Below are positions 23,824-34,782 of a stretch of DNA of 64,000 bases, one piece after another (positions within the stretch are counted from its first letter, which is position 1; every line of letters begins with the position of its first letter). This stretch comes from Gelidibacter pelagius (GTDB lineage: Bacteria > Bacteroidota > Bacteroidia > Flavobacteriales > Flavobacteriaceae), in NCBI RefSeq assembly GCF_017581925.1, contig NZ_JAGEVG010000001.1, positions 186,001 through 250,000 of the forward strand, written 5' to 3'. Position numbers and translations under genes: made by a program. The notes below the pieces were generated by a model. The model had not been told where the DNA came from and did not search any database. It was given only the letters and a program-made list of their open reading frames with translations.

Positions 23824-26800
23824 TTAAGCTACAAGAGCTGTATTTTTTAAAACGTTATAAGCTGTTCTGTTTATATAAGACAAAACATTATCTGTCATAA
23901 TATCTCCATATTTTTCAGGGGATTTGGACATAATTGTATCTACAAGTTTATTGGTTAATTGCTCTTTAATAATTTCATTGTATACTTTTTCAGCATCTTT
24001 ATTTTTATTATTTAGCATTATGGAAATCAATATTTGATCATTCGCTACATTTTCCAAAAATTCTCCAACGATCGCAACACCTTCTTCTCCGATCTCAGAT
24101 TTAAAATTAAGATTAATTTCTTCAATAACTTCCTTAACAGTTTTTGTGACTCTTACTCTCGTTACAGATCCATGACCTCCTGTACTACCTCCACTTGAAT
24201 TGTTATCATCTTCCTCCTCGGGATCTATTTCAACTTCAGGAATAGAAAAGTTAACAACACTTACATCTCTTAGCTCCTTTTCTAAATCTTTATTACCACT
24301 ATTAGACAGCTTATTACTAAGATAAATACAGAAAAGTTGAAATTGATGTAATTCTTTATCTCTTAAGTTAAACAATGCATTTATATACTTGAAGATTCCT
24401 AAATACCTTCCTAAGAGTGTTCTAAACTCGTCTCTTTTTTCCCGTGTTAAATTGCTTTCAAAGTTTGACTTTATTCTGAAAGTTAACCCTGCAATAGCAG
24501 GCATATTTTTACCGTCACCTGAGGTAGCTAATTCTAAGAGTTTTGTAACATCATCTTCAGAAAAAATTTCAAATTTTATTAATGCTGCTTTTAATTCATG
24601 TAATTGATTCGGATCACTTGATTTGTTCGATGTTACATCTTTTTGGTATTTCTTATATGCTTTTATAATTTGCTTATATGAATTTGTAAAATCGATTGCT
24701 AATGTATCTACTTTGCCTGGATGCATTCTGTTTAATCGACTTAAGGTCTGAACTGCATTTTTGTCTCTTAGTGGTTTGTCAACGAACATGGTGTGTAATA
24801 GTGACTCGCTAAACCCTGTTTGGAATTTATTAGCAACAATTAAAAAACGGATATCATCGGTTTCCTCAAATAAATCTTCTATTTTGAGATTTCTTGGATT
24901 GAGCTCTTTGTTCAAACCATCTTCAGTGAATTTAGATCCTTTTAAATCGTCAATTCTTAATTGTTTAAGCTCATCATCAGTCAATTCTAATTTATCTACA
25001 TCTACTCCACCTGAAAAAGCGATTATGGTTTTATAATTTAATCCTTGTTTTTTAATCTCTTCATCCATAAACAACTTGTATTTACATGCAGCTATTCTAC
25101 TACTTGTAACCACCATTGCCTTGGCTTTTCCGTCTATTTTATGTGCAGACTTATTTTTAAAAATGTTTACCATTCGGTTACATTTCTCTTTTATTATTCC
25201 TGTGTCTTGAAAAGCTTTTTGACGGAGCGCTTTACGTACCATCATTGGTAGATATTCCTTTTTTGTGTCTACTCCTTTATTTAATTCATAGAGGGTATTA
25301 TAGCTATAGATATGCTTTGCGACATCCATTATATATCCTTCTTTTATGGCTTGATCCATGGAATAAACATCAAATGCTTCCCATGTTTTATTTCCCTTCT
25401 TATCTAAAATGATTTCTCCATTCTCATCCTTTTTGGCAACCCCAAAGTGCTCTAGTGTTTTATCACTAGGTGTTGCAGTAAGTGCAATAAATGCCATGTT
25501 TGGAAATTCCTTTCTTGAAATTTCTTCAATCAATGCATCTTGTTTATCTGGTGCGACTAATTCTACGCCTTCTTCATCTGTTTGAAAAGTATCTGTTAAC
25601 CCATCATGTAGTTTTCCCTCTTGGGATCTATGTGCCTCATCTATTAGTACACAAATTCTTTTATTGGTTTGGTCTGAAAGTTCCTTAAGATGTGAGAACT
25701 TGTGTATGGTAGAAATAATTACCTTTTTATTTTGTTCAAGTGCTGTTTTTAATGCAGCTGTATCTTCTGCATACTCTGCAACGCCAGGAGTTAAAATCGC
25801 TTTTTGAAAATCTTTAGATATTTGATCGTCTAAATTAATTCTATCCGTAAGCACGACAACACTATCAAAAATAGTATTATCGCCATCAAATGCATTACGT
25901 AGGTTCTGAACCAACCATACAATAGTGTTACTTTTTCCTGAACCTGTTGAATGTTGGATTAAGTAATTTAAATTCAGTTCACCTGTTTCTGCAATTTGCT
26001 TTTTAATATCCTCAACAACATTACGAGTTGCCCGTTGCTGGTGGTATCTAGGGAAAATCCAACTATTGCCTTTACCAGGATATAAATAGGATTCTAAAAA
26101 ATTTAATAAACTGTCTGGAAGTAAAATATCGTGATACAAATAATGAACAGGATACTCATGTTCATTAGGTGCGACGTTTACCAAATCCATATTAAAATCA
26201 CGGAAATTACTGTCTGAAGGTGGCTTACCAAAGGCAGCAGCCATTTTTACCTTATCATTATCACAAACAATGTGTAAGAATGGTTGACGAAATATTGGTA
26301 AGTCTAAATCTCTGCCTAAATATTGTTCTATAGCTTCTTCAATAGTGCCACTTGTACCTTGATTTTTAAGCTCAATGGTTACAATAGCAAAACCATTGAC
26401 CAGTAGTACAATGTCTAAACTTTTATTTTGTGCTTTTCCTTCGGAACCAAATGTCCATTGGCGAATGGCTGTAAAACGATTTTTTTTATATAATCCACTT
26501 TGAATTGTATTTGATTCTTTGTTGGGCTTAAAATAAATTAGATCGAAATGTAAATCATTTACTTCTATTCCATCTTGCAAAACCTGAAACAACTGTTTTG
26601 TAGCAAGTGCTTGTTTAAAATGGTTTTGAAACTCTTCTCTCCATTTTGTATGATATTGCTCTTGAAGTTGCCTTAATTTTTCTTCTTGGGTATTATATAA
26701 AAACTCTTCTAAATCATTTGGGTAAAGACAAAGTTCTTTATTGATAAAAACATCTCTGTTTTTATCTAAACGGTATTTACCAAAAACTTCTAATTGATGA

Positions 26801-26859
26801 CAGAAATGTTTTTCAAATTCCGTTTCGTTATCAATAACTAAATCTTTTTTCTTTGCCAT
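23824..26859 (-). CDS. hsdR: Type I restriction endonuclease, R subunit
   Basis: A 1011-residue protein combining nuclease and translocase. The PD-(D/E)xK nuclease is at the N-terminus (D149, then E163-x-K165 in TIELKNQG). Walker A is HSTGSGKSN (303-311), the DEAH box is in VLIDEAHRSQEG, and the SF2 C-terminal motor shows VANKFQTGFSE and QTLSRLNRMHPG. With HsdM and HsdS it cleaves unmodified DNA far from the recognition site. It starts one base after the hsdS stop. A low-complexity acidic linker (PEEEDDNNSSGGSTGGHGS) joins the C-terminal part, which binds the methylase complex. All motifs are intact. Confidence 0.95.
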   Translation of the reverse strand: MAKKKDLVIDNETEFEKHFCHQLEVFGKYRLDKNRDVFINKELCLYPNDLEEFLYNTQEEKLRQLQEQYHTKWREEFQNHFKQALATKQLFQVLQDGIEVNDLHFDLIYFKPNKESNTIQSGLYKKNRFTAIRQWTFGSEGKAQNKSLDIVLLVNGFAIVTIELKNQGTSGTIEEAIEQYLGRDLDLPIFRQPFLHIVCDNDKVKMAAAFGKPPSDSNFRDFNMDLVNVAPNEHEYPVHYLYHDILLPDSLLNFLESYLYPGKGNSWIFPRYHQQRATRNVVEDIKKQIAETGELNLNYLIQHSTGSGKSNTIVWLVQNLRNAFDGDNTIFDSVVVLTDRINLDDQISKDFQKAILTPGVAEYAEDTAALKTALEQNKKVIISTIHKFSHLKELSDQTNKRICVLIDEAHRSQEGKLHDGLTDTFQTDEEGVELVAPDKQDALIEEISRKEFPNMAFIALTATPSDKTLEHFGVAKKDENGEIILDKKGNKTWEAFDVYSMDQAIKEGYIMDVAKHIYSYNTLYELNKGVDTKKEYLPMMVRKALRQKAFQDTGIIKEKCNRMVNIFKNKSAHKIDGKAKAMVVTSSRIAACKYKLFMDEEIKKQGLNYKTIIAFSGGVDVDKLELTDDELKQLRIDDLKGSKFTEDGLNKELNPRNLKIEDLFEETDDIRFLIVANKFQTGFSESLLHTMFVDKPLRDKNAVQTLSRLNRMHPGKVDTLAIDFTNSYKQIIKAYKKYQKDVTSNKSSDPNQLHELKAALIKFEIFSEDDVTKLLELATSGDGKNMPAIAGLTFRIKSNFESNLTREKRDEFRTLLGRYLGIFKYINALFNLRDKELHQFQLFCIYLSNKLSNSGNKDLEKELRDVSVVNFSIPEVEIDPEEEDDNNSSGGSTGGHGSVTRVRVTKTVKEVIEEINLNFKSEIGEEGVAIVGEFLENVANDQILISIMLNNKNKDAEKVYNEIIKEQLTNKLVDTIMSKSPEKYGDIMTDNVLSYINRTAYNVLKNTALVA

Positions 26860-26860
26860 A

Positions 26861-28135
26861 CTATGCCACTTTAATTTTACCTGTTACTGCATTGTAAATC
26901 TCAATTTTACGTATTTCTTGTAATTGTTTTATTTGATTTTTAAGATTGCTCGTTAATTGATCAATCTTACTTGTTCTATCTAATAAATGATCAGTAATAT
27001 CATGTTGCTCATTAATTGGAGGACAAAGTACTTTAATAGCTCCCAACGCCTCTAAAGTTAACTTAGGTTGAGCAGAACCTGTTACGCTGACAGTATAATC
27101 AAGCATTTCTAATTGAAAAGTAAAAAATGATATGTTTCCATTTTTTGGTTTTAAAATATGAGCGTGATTATTTACCCAAAACTTACCGCTGGCAATAAAA
27201 GCAAGAGGACTGCTTCTTGCTAGTAAATTTGCTCCATCTTCGCCAATAAGAATATAGGTTCCGTCAAAAATAAAATCTTCAACCTTGTCAATTACACCCG
27301 AAGCGCCATAGTAATCATATATACGTTTTTCCATTGAGCCTCTTACTTCAGAACTTAAAGGAATACGAACATTATTGTGAAAATTCAAAGCATCCTTAAC
27401 CCTCTTTACTTCCCAATGCTCAGGAATACTACCTAACCACTCTATACCAGACGGTTTTAGTCTTGCATTTGGGTTTAAGCCTTTAGTAATAGCTGTATTT
27501 ATTTCTATTTGGCGTACTTCTTTAAGCCTTTTAATTTGCTTTTTTTTGTTACTAATTAATAGATCTAATTTGCTTGTTTTTTCATCTAAATAATTTGCGA
27601 TTGCGGTTTGTTCTTTGATCGTTGGAACGGGAAAAGGCATTCTTTCAAAAACATTTTGATATAAATGAAGAATTGTACTACCAGATTTTGTGTACTCATT
27701 ATACTGATAGAAAACTTCTGAATTTAAAATCCAATAGAGAAAATGAGTATGAAAAGCGGATGTTGTTGGTCTAATTAACATTATGCCACTATTTAGAGTT
27801 GCTTTATAAGGCATATCAGTTACTCTCGCCACTTTACCTATGGTTCCATCTTTTGTAATTATTAAGTCACCTTCTTCTAAATGGATGTTGTGATCAATCT
27901 CATATCTCTCTTCAGTGACTCTATAAGGAGATTTCCAATTAATAATTCCATCTTTAAAATCCGTTCCTGTAATGCAGTACGGTCCTTCTTCAACAAATTC
28001 ATCTGCTCTTAGGTTCTGCCAACCAATTCTGCCTTTAAGGTACGTATTTTGCTTAAGTCGTTTGATTTCCCAATCCAGTGGGATTTCTCCTATCCAATTT
28101 ATGTTTGTAGGCTTTAATTTTGAATATGTACTCAT
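26861..28135 (-). CDS. hsdS: Type I specificity subunit
   Basis: A 424-residue protein with two target-recognition domains and conserved helical spacers. Each half opens with the same kind of motif: KPTNINWIGEIPLDWEIKRL at the N-terminus and KPSGIEWLGSIPEHWEVKRV in the middle. Each ends with an IANYLDEKTSKLDLLI / ITDHLLDRTSKIDQLT helix. The domains decide the bipartite DNA sequence methylated by HsdM and restricted by HsdR; the sequence itself cannot be read from the protein. The gene overlaps hsdM by 4 bp. Confidence 0.95.
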   Translation of the reverse strand: MSTYSKLKPTNINWIGEIPLDWEIKRLKQNTYLKGRIGWQNLRADEFVEEGPYCITGTDFKDGIINWKSPYRVTEERYEIDHNIHLEEGDLIITKDGTIGKVARVTDMPYKATLNSGIMLIRPTTSAFHTHFLYWILNSEVFYQYNEYTKSGSTILHLYQNVFERMPFPVPTIKEQTAIANYLDEKTSKLDLLISNKKKQIKRLKEVRQIEINTAITKGLNPNARLKPSGIEWLGSIPEHWEVKRVKDALNFHNNVRIPLSSEVRGSMEKRIYDYYGASGVIDKVEDFIFDGTYILIGEDGANLLARSSPLAFIASGKFWVNNHAHILKPKNGNISFFTFQLEMLDYTVSVTGSAQPKLTLEALGAIKVLCPPINEQHDITDHLLDRTSKIDQLTSNLKNQIKQLQEIRKIEIYNAVTGKIKVA

Positions 28136-30111
28136 AGCTTTAAACCTAAACCGTTCAACAACTCAACATTTCCAATGACACCTTCTTCTTTATTTCCCCT
28201 TTCTAGGTTTTTAAACTCATCCAAGACAGTTTCTAACTGGCGTAGGGGGTGGTACACATAAAACTCACGTGTAAAAGGTATTTCATAACCTTTCTTCTCA
28301 TCCATATAGGTCCATTTTTTTTCAACTTCTTTGTTGAGCCATCTGGTCATATCCTCTTTCCAAGGAATAATCTCCGTATCTCTAACAATAACTGGTACGT
28401 TAATAAAGGCGGTTAGTTTTAGTTTGTTACCATCTACAGCTTTAATAACTTCAATTTCCTTATCTTTAGTTCTATTTTTAATAGCAAAATCACTATCGAT
28501 TTTAAGCTCAAAAGAAAATATCTCTTGTTTAGTATTCTTTTTGTCTTTTAGTACTTTAATTTGTGCAGGTGTCGCTTTTAAAATTTGTGCTAAAGCATTT
28601 TGAGCAACTGTTACTTCTTTCTTTTCAAACAGCTGATTACCTTCTTCATCTAATTCCTCTAACTCAATAGTCACTTTACGATATGCAAAATCGTCAAGAT
28701 CAAAAATCTTACTATATTCTTCTTTTTGGAAATCTTTATGGATTTGCACTATTTTTTCTACATCAGGATCTGCAATAAACCGTCTTTTATCTCCTAAACT
28801 CTTCTTCATTGGTGTCCAAAAATCAATTGCATTTATCAACTGTATTTTACCTTTACGTTCAGCAGTTTTATTGTTTCTAATAATCCAAATATAGGTTGCA
28901 ATACCTGTGTTGTAAAACAAGTTGGTTGGTAGGGCAACTATGGTTTCTAGCATATCATTTTCAATAATATGTTGACGAATAGTACTTTCTCCACCACCTG
29001 CATCACCACTAAATAAAGGAGAGCCATTATGTACAATAGCAATTGCAGAACCTCCTTTTTTAGGATCTTTCATTTTAGAGATCATATGCAGTGTAAACAA
29101 TAATTGACCATCTGATGTACGAGGTTGGGCAATCTCGAACCTGCCATTACTATTTGCCATTACTTTTTTCTTAATCTTAGACCAAGATTTACCATAAGGC
29201 GGATTAGAAATCATGTAATCAAACTTCTCATTAGGGAAGCCATCTTCAAAAAGCGTATCACCATTTACTACTTTAGCGTCTTCTCCTTTTATCATTAAGT
29301 CGGCTTCACAAATAGACCAAGTTTTATCATTTACTTCTTGACCATATAGGCGCACGTTTGCTTTTTCATTTACATTCACCTCAATGAACTCTTTTAAAGC
29401 TGTTAACATCCCTCCTGTACCGCAAGCAGGATCGTAAATGGTTATTAATTCGCCATCTTTAAGTTTACGCTGATCAATATCCAGCAAGTGCGTCATTAAA
29501 TCAATAACTTCTCTTGGGGTATAATGCTCTCCAGCTTCTGAGTTATTGGCTTCTGAAAAACGTCTTACTAATTCCTCAAAAATATACCCCATTTTAATAT
29601 TGGAGACTGTTTCAGGCTCTAAGGGGATATTTGTAAATTCTTCGATTACAGAATACAGAATATGGTTTGTATTCAACTTATCTACATGTTTCCTAATTCC
29701 TGAAAACTTGATAACATCTTGAATCTTGTCTTTATCTTCCTTTTTTGCTTTCTTGCTTTGGAAACCATTTAAATAGCTTATAAAGTTGTTCTTGATGCTT
29801 TTTTCTCCTTCGTCCTTTAGCCCTTGTAGCGTAAAACCCGAATTGTTAGTAAAACCAACTCTACTAAAAAGCTGATCATTAATAAATTGTGCAGCTGCAT
29901 TTTCAGTCATTCTAGATATACCATCATCAAACTTCTTTTCAATCTCTTTTATCTCAGATTGTAGAACGCATTCTAATCGTCTGATTAATACCATTGGATA
30001 AATAATGTCTGGATATTCTGTTCTTTGAAAAATATCTCTTAACACATCATTTGCTACTTGCCATATTAGACCAGCTTCTTTTGATACGTCTATATCTCTT
30101 TTTTTAGTCAT
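28132..30111 (-). CDS. hsdM: Type I DNA N6-adenine methyltransferase
   Basis: A 659-residue protein. The N-terminal helical bundle (LIWQVANDVLRDIF) is followed by the SAM-binding motif DPACGTGG (227-234) and the catalytic NPPY (303-306), the gamma-class adenine methylase order. It methylates adenine in the site chosen by HsdS and is the first gene of the hsdM-S-R operon. The C-terminal extension (KKEVTVAQNALAQILKATP and beyond) is as in large Bacteroidota HsdM proteins. All motifs are intact, so self-DNA protection should function. Confidence 0.95.
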   Translation of the reverse strand: MTKKRDIDVSKEAGLIWQVANDVLRDIFQRTEYPDIIYPMVLIRRLECVLQSEIKEIEKKFDDGISRMTENAAAQFINDQLFSRVGFTNNSGFTLQGLKDEGEKSIKNNFISYLNGFQSKKAKKEDKDKIQDVIKFSGIRKHVDKLNTNHILYSVIEEFTNIPLEPETVSNIKMGYIFEELVRRFSEANNSEAGEHYTPREVIDLMTHLLDIDQRKLKDGELITIYDPACGTGGMLTALKEFIEVNVNEKANVRLYGQEVNDKTWSICEADLMIKGEDAKVVNGDTLFEDGFPNEKFDYMISNPPYGKSWSKIKKKVMANSNGRFEIAQPRTSDGQLLFTLHMISKMKDPKKGGSAIAIVHNGSPLFSGDAGGGESTIRQHIIENDMLETIVALPTNLFYNTGIATYIWIIRNNKTAERKGKIQLINAIDFWTPMKKSLGDKRRFIADPDVEKIVQIHKDFQKEEYSKIFDLDDFAYRKVTIELEELDEEGNQLFEKKEVTVAQNALAQILKATPAQIKVLKDKKNTKQEIFSFELKIDSDFAIKNRTKDKEIEVIKAVDGNKLKLTAFINVPVIVRDTEIIPWKEDMTRWLNKEVEKKWTYMDEKKGYEIPFTREFYVYHPLRQLETVLDEFKNLERGNKEEGVIGNVELLNGLGLKL

Positions 30112-30655
30112 GTAATGTCTTTAATTATTGCTGATTGCAGTTAGGGTATGGATAAATCGGAAGAGTCTAATCCCAATTTTACATATCCTACAAATCTAAA
30201 GAATAACTTATATAAATGACACTTTAAGACATAAACATAATTAATGTGATAGGTAGGCATTGTCTTTTCTTGAATATGCTTGGATGGACTTCTATATTTA
30301 TGATAGAAATTAAGTTAAGTCAGGTTTGAGTAATTCGAGAGAATAATCAACCATCTTTTAATAGATTAGAAATATTTTCATGATGAAAGATGTGTAATAC
30401 CAAGCTTTTATTTGCATAGTTAATAGAAACTGGCATCCCAAATAATATTTCGTAATTAAAAACAGTTCGAAATCTATATTGAATTTTTGAATTCACATTT
30501 TGATTTCTTAATATAGCGTATAATTGTGTGGTTTTTCTTTATAATGAAAGTAAATTCGAATTCAATAAATCCCATATAAATAATAAGTGGAGAACGATGC
30601 TAATGATAGTTTGATGTATATAAGCATGTCATGAGTTCTCAAATAAAAAGATAAT
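30112..30655. other. Divergent intergenic region between hsd and the helicase/CARF operon
   Basis: The 544 bp are AT-rich and hold the promoters of both divergent operons. No gene, CRISPR repeat or strong terminator was found. Only weak promoter-like motifs were seen, so no specific site is called. Confidence 0.5.
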
Positions 30656-33600
30656 ATGCCAAAAGGAAAAATAATCCTGAAATATGACAAATTGGGTTAT
30701 ATTGAATACGATGTAGATTATAGGGTGTCATATTTGGTCGAGGATTATTTAGACTTCAGTATAGGTGAGAAGGTAGACTTTGATCTCATAAAAACTCGTG
30801 TTCCTGGTACGGAAAATACTTTTAATCGAGCAATTAATTTAAGGTCGATAGAACATAAGAGTGGTTTAGTAGAAAGTGATTCTACCAACGGGGAGATAGT
30901 TAAATCCCGTGCTATTGTTGGGGAAAGAGGTTCAATCATAAACACCAAAGTCATTGAAATTCTAAAGCCTTCTGCAATAATATTAGAGTTTTTCGATGAA
31001 AGAATAGCCATACTACCGTTGCAAAACATTTCTTGGAGTCTTCCGAGTTCTGAAAAACGTTTTAAGAAGTATAAAGTTGGAGACAGGACTGACATAGTGG
31101 TCTTGGAGAACGAACCAAATAAACCAGCTATAGTAAGCAGAAAGCATTTAGATCCTAGACCTAGCGAAGCAAAAGTATGGCAGGATTTAAAAGTTGGTAA
31201 TACTATAAAAGGAACTATTGTTCAGGTTCTAAATACAGAAGTGGTATTTAGTTTTCCTAGTGATCTTTACGGGACTGCATCAATTTCTAAAGACTTTTCC
31301 AATAAGATAGGTGACCAGATGGAAGTTCAAGTGCTTTCGAAATCTGTAGATAGATTTTTACTTAGTACTACTTTTTCTTTCGAGCCTGAAAGGTCAGAAA
31401 TCAAAACTACCCAGAAATTTAATGATGATTCTCTTTTAAAACCAGAAATCACGTATGAACATGGAGATGAATCTTTAAAAGACCAGGACTCTTTTTTTAA
31501 TTCTCTGTATTACGATTTTTGCGAAGAGAGTGAGTCTAATAACGAGAAAAAGTTTTTCCAGGAGGCATTTGCGGAGAATCATAATTTGTTTGATTTAGCA
31601 ATTTCATTAAAATTGCCACTATACATCCAATTTACTTCTACGAGCTGGGAAGGAGACTTCAAGACAAAACTATTACCATATTTATCCAGTCTTTTTTCGG
31701 AGATTGACTCTGAGAAAGAAGCGATTGATTACCTAGTTGAACAGAAGTATTGGATTAATATTAATTCCTCTAAAGACGATAGGCACTTTTGGACATTATT
31801 CAATGATGAGTTATACATTTCGGGTTTTGTTACAGAAGAGCCAGATGAACATTTCTTTTTTGTAACTAAACTGGAGATAGGTAGAAAAAATAAGGATTCA
31901 TCATACTATAAAGAGAAATCACAAAAGAATGGGTGCTTTTTGTTTGAATCTCAAATATTATTTTTAGGTCTTCAATCTAATAGGCCAATAGATAAACCTT
32001 TCGAGAGATTATTCGATTTATTAAAAACAAAATCTGAAGCATTTTTGCTTTACGGAGAGCTTAAAAAGAGAGCTGGTGCGATTTTAATGGAAGAGGGTGA
32101 GTCCTTGAAGATTTTTGATAAATTTTTAGAGTTTCAAATTTTTACAGAAAAGGAAAAGAATAAGCAGAAAGCAATTTGGATTTCAGGACAAATTTCAAAA
32201 ATTCCTGCAATTGATTGTGAAGCATCTATCGAAATATTAGCTACTGAATCTTTAAAGGATATCTACGAGGCAAGTGAGTTTGAAAAAATATTAGTGTCAA
32301 TAAAGACTTCTACGGGTTCCTTGAAAGAGAAGAAGGATGGAAATGAGCTTGTGTGGTTCTATGATGCTGAATTTGAAATTGTGGATAATATTGCTCGTTT
32401 TCATTTTTCCGAGATGGATAAAAGTATTGAAGACTTAGAAAGTGGATTTTATGTAGAGCCTAAAGTTTCACTTAAGCAGTGGCTGGTACAACGAAAGGTT
32501 ATACAGGACTTTTTTGATAAACGTATTAATATTTCTCATATTGAGACAATGTTTTTGAAGCCAGATAAAATTGAAGCTCCGAGAATGGAGTCGTTTAATT
32601 TCAGTAATCCATTGCTGAATAAAGCCCGAATAGAAACTCCTGATAACAATCAAGTAAAATCAGTTATCAAAGCCGTTGGAAATAAAAATATATTCTTAAT
32701 TCAAGGCCCCCCGGGAACTGGAAAGACGACTGTGATTGCTGAAATTGTTCAACAATTAACGAATAAAGGAGAAAAAGTATTAGTTACAAGTCAAACTCAT
32801 ATTGCAGTAGACAATGTTTTAGATAAATTATCAAGTTTAAGTCATTTGACTTTAGTTAGATTCGGAAATAAAAAAAGAATTATGTCTGGATTAGAGGGTT
32901 TTCATATTGATAATCAAGTTGATTCTTTAGCAATGTATTATGGAAGTGTAGTCGAAAATAATATTAAGCTTGTTTTAAAGAATATAGAATGTATCGATTT
33001 ATCAGACGAAGAAATAACTAAAATTTTATTAGAGCATATAAATAATTTATCGGTTTATTATCCATCAAATTTTAAAAAGAGACTTACAGAGTTAAATAAA
33101 GATTTTATATCAGCACTCAAAGGTCTAGATATTGACCGATTAAGAGATTTAATTAATGTTCTAAAGAGTTGGCAAAATGAGATAGCTTTAGGTCTTGAAG
33201 ATATTGCACGTCCAATAATTTATGATTCAATGAATGTTGGTTTTGCTACTTGTATTGGTGTTCGTATAGACAAAGGCTTATCGGATAGAGACATAAAATT
33301 TGATACTGTTATAATTGATGAAGCTGGTAAAGCAAATTTATCTGAATCTATTGCAGCGGTTTCTATGGCGAAAAAAGTAATTCTAGTTGGAGATCATATG
33401 CAACTTCCTCCATATATAGATAGTACTTTAATTAACCCTAAAGATAAAGACAGCTTTCCAAATAGCGTTAGATTTAATAGAAGTAAATTTGACCAAGAAG
33501 CAATAAATCATGCATTAACAACTTCTTTATTTGAGTACTTAGTAAATAAGAATAAAGCTAATTTATTTCCGTCCACTAATATTGAATTACTGAATTTCCA

Positions 33601-34780
33601 GCATAGAATGCACCCAGATATCGGAGAGTTTGTATCTAAAGTATTTTATGATAGTAATATCCAAATGGGGGCATCAACTTCAAATAATACATTGCCTTTA
33701 TCTTTTCCTTTTGATAAACAAGTAATATTTATTGATACAGCCAATAGTAAAACGCCATATGAATCAAAAGAGGGTATATCTTATAAGAATGATATCGAAG
33801 CCCTCTGTATATCGGAAATAGTAATTCCAAAGCTATTTGAAGAAAAAGTAGACAAAGACAGGTTTGCTGTGATAGCTCCATATAAAGCCCAAGTAGCCAA
33901 CATAATTGATAAATTAAAAAAGAGTAATATAGGCGGTGTTGAAGTTTCAACTTTAGACTCCTTTCAAGGAATGGAATTTGACATTATCATATTTAGCTTT
34001 ACCAGGTCACAAAGGTCAAGTAAAGTAGGCTTTTTAGATGATGCACGTAGGTTAAATGTGGCGCTTTCAAGAGCAAAAAAGAAATTAATACTTGTAGGTA
34101 ATAGTAAGACTTTAATGGATTGGAGAAGTCATTTTGATGAATTATTCAACTATACTAAAATGTATAGAAATCTTGTGAAACTCAGTAAGAATGAGGAAAA
34201 AGGAAACTTCATAGATATTAATAATCTTTCAGGCGTAAGTCCTTTTGAAAAGGCTCAGAGGATTCTAAATATAGGAGCAAAATATTCTTGTATTTACAAG
34301 AACAGTATAGATTCTAAGGGAGGAAGTGTAATTCACTTTTTCAATGTAGATGGTTTAATTGATGGTAGTTTATATGATTATGAAGGAACAAAATCATTCA
34401 TAAAAGGCGAGGAAACTATGCTTTTGATAAAAGATTTAGATTCAAAATCAGAAAGGGTATATCTAAAGGAAAATTCAGGAAATTTTAAAAAGAAAATTCA
34501 GAATAGCTCATATAAAAAAACGAGAGATTCTCAACTCAGAACAAAAGCGTTTCAATTGAAGTTTTTTCTTGAAAAAAAGGTTGGGGATAAAGTAATGTGT
34601 CGCTATAAAAATTACACAGAAAATCTTGGTCATTTTTTTATTATTTATAATGGTTTTGATGGACTTCTTTATGATCCAAATAATAAAGAAAAGAGTTATA
34701 TAAATGACATTGAATATGAGATGATTATCCATAGTATAGATAAGTCTAAACGACAAGTTTCTCTAAAAAGCAAAAAATAA
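30656..34780 (+). CDS. Upf1-like SF1 helicase flanked by S1-like domains
   Basis: A 1374-residue protein. The N-terminal 260 or so residues contain up to three S1/OB-like repeats (YIEYDVDYRVSYLVEDYLDF, INTKVIEILKPSAIILEF, GTIVQVLNTEVVFSFPSD). After a spacer of about 400 residues comes the SF1B helicase core: Walker A FLIQGPPGTGKTTVIAEI (about 685), Ia VTSQTHIAVDNVLDKL, Walker B IIDEAGKANLSES (about 887), motif III GDHMQLPPYI, QHRMHPDIGEF, and motifs V-VI STLDSFQGMEFD and NVALSRAKKKL. Another S1-like domain follows at about 1190-1260 and a further beta-rich part to the end. The S1 domains suggest RNA or single-strand binding. It is the first of five closely packed genes ending in a Card1-like nuclease. 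Confidence 0.85.
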   Translation: MPKGKIILKYDKLGYIEYDVDYRVSYLVEDYLDFSIGEKVDFDLIKTRVPGTENTFNRAINLRSIEHKSGLVESDSTNGEIVKSRAIVGERGSIINTKVIEILKPSAIILEFFDERIAILPLQNISWSLPSSEKRFKKYKVGDRTDIVVLENEPNKPAIVSRKHLDPRPSEAKVWQDLKVGNTIKGTIVQVLNTEVVFSFPSDLYGTASISKDFSNKIGDQMEVQVLSKSVDRFLLSTTFSFEPERSEIKTTQKFNDDSLLKPEITYEHGDESLKDQDSFFNSLYYDFCEESESNNEKKFFQEAFAENHNLFDLAISLKLPLYIQFTSTSWEGDFKTKLLPYLSSLFSEIDSEKEAIDYLVEQKYWININSSKDDRHFWTLFNDELYISGFVTEEPDEHFFFVTKLEIGRKNKDSSYYKEKSQKNGCFLFESQILFLGLQSNRPIDKPFERLFDLLKTKSEAFLLYGELKKRAGAILMEEGESLKIFDKFLEFQIFTEKEKNKQKAIWISGQISKIPAIDCEASIEILATESLKDIYEASEFEKILVSIKTSTGSLKEKKDGNELVWFYDAEFEIVDNIARFHFSEMDKSIEDLESGFYVEPKVSLKQWLVQRKVIQDFFDKRINISHIETMFLKPDKIEAPRMESFNFSNPLLNKARIETPDNNQVKSVIKAVGNKNIFLIQGPPGTGKTTVIAEIVQQLTNKGEKVLVTSQTHIAVDNVLDKLSSLSHLTLVRFGNKKRIMSGLEGFHIDNQVDSLAMYYGSVVENNIKLVLKNIECIDLSDEEITKILLEHINNLSVYYPSNFKKRLTELNKDFISALKGLDIDRLRDLINVLKSWQNEIALGLEDIARPIIYDSMNVGFATCIGVRIDKGLSDRDIKFDTVIIDEAGKANLSESIAAVSMAKKVILVGDHMQLPPYIDSTLINPKDKDSFPNSVRFNRSKFDQEAINHALTTSLFEYLVNKNKANLFPSTNIELLNFQHRMHPDIGEFVSKVFYDSNIQMGASTSNNTLPLSFPFDKQVIFIDTANSKTPYESKEGISYKNDIEALCISEIVIPKLFEEKVDKDRFAVIAPYKAQVANIIDKLKKSNIGGVEVSTLDSFQGMEFDIIIFSFTRSQRSSKVGFLDDARRLNVALSRAKKKLILVGNSKTLMDWRSHFDELFNYTKMYRNLVKLSKNEEKGNFIDINNLSGVSPFEKAQRILNIGAKYSCIYKNSIDSKGGSVIHFFNVDGLIDGSLYDYEGTKSFIKGEETMLLIKDLDSKSERVYLKENSGNFKKKIQNSSYKKTRDSQLRTKAFQLKFFLEKKVGDKVMCRYKNYTENLGHFFIIYNGFDGLLYDPNNKEKSYINDIEYEMIIHSIDKSKRQVSLKSKK

Positions 34781-34782
34781 CG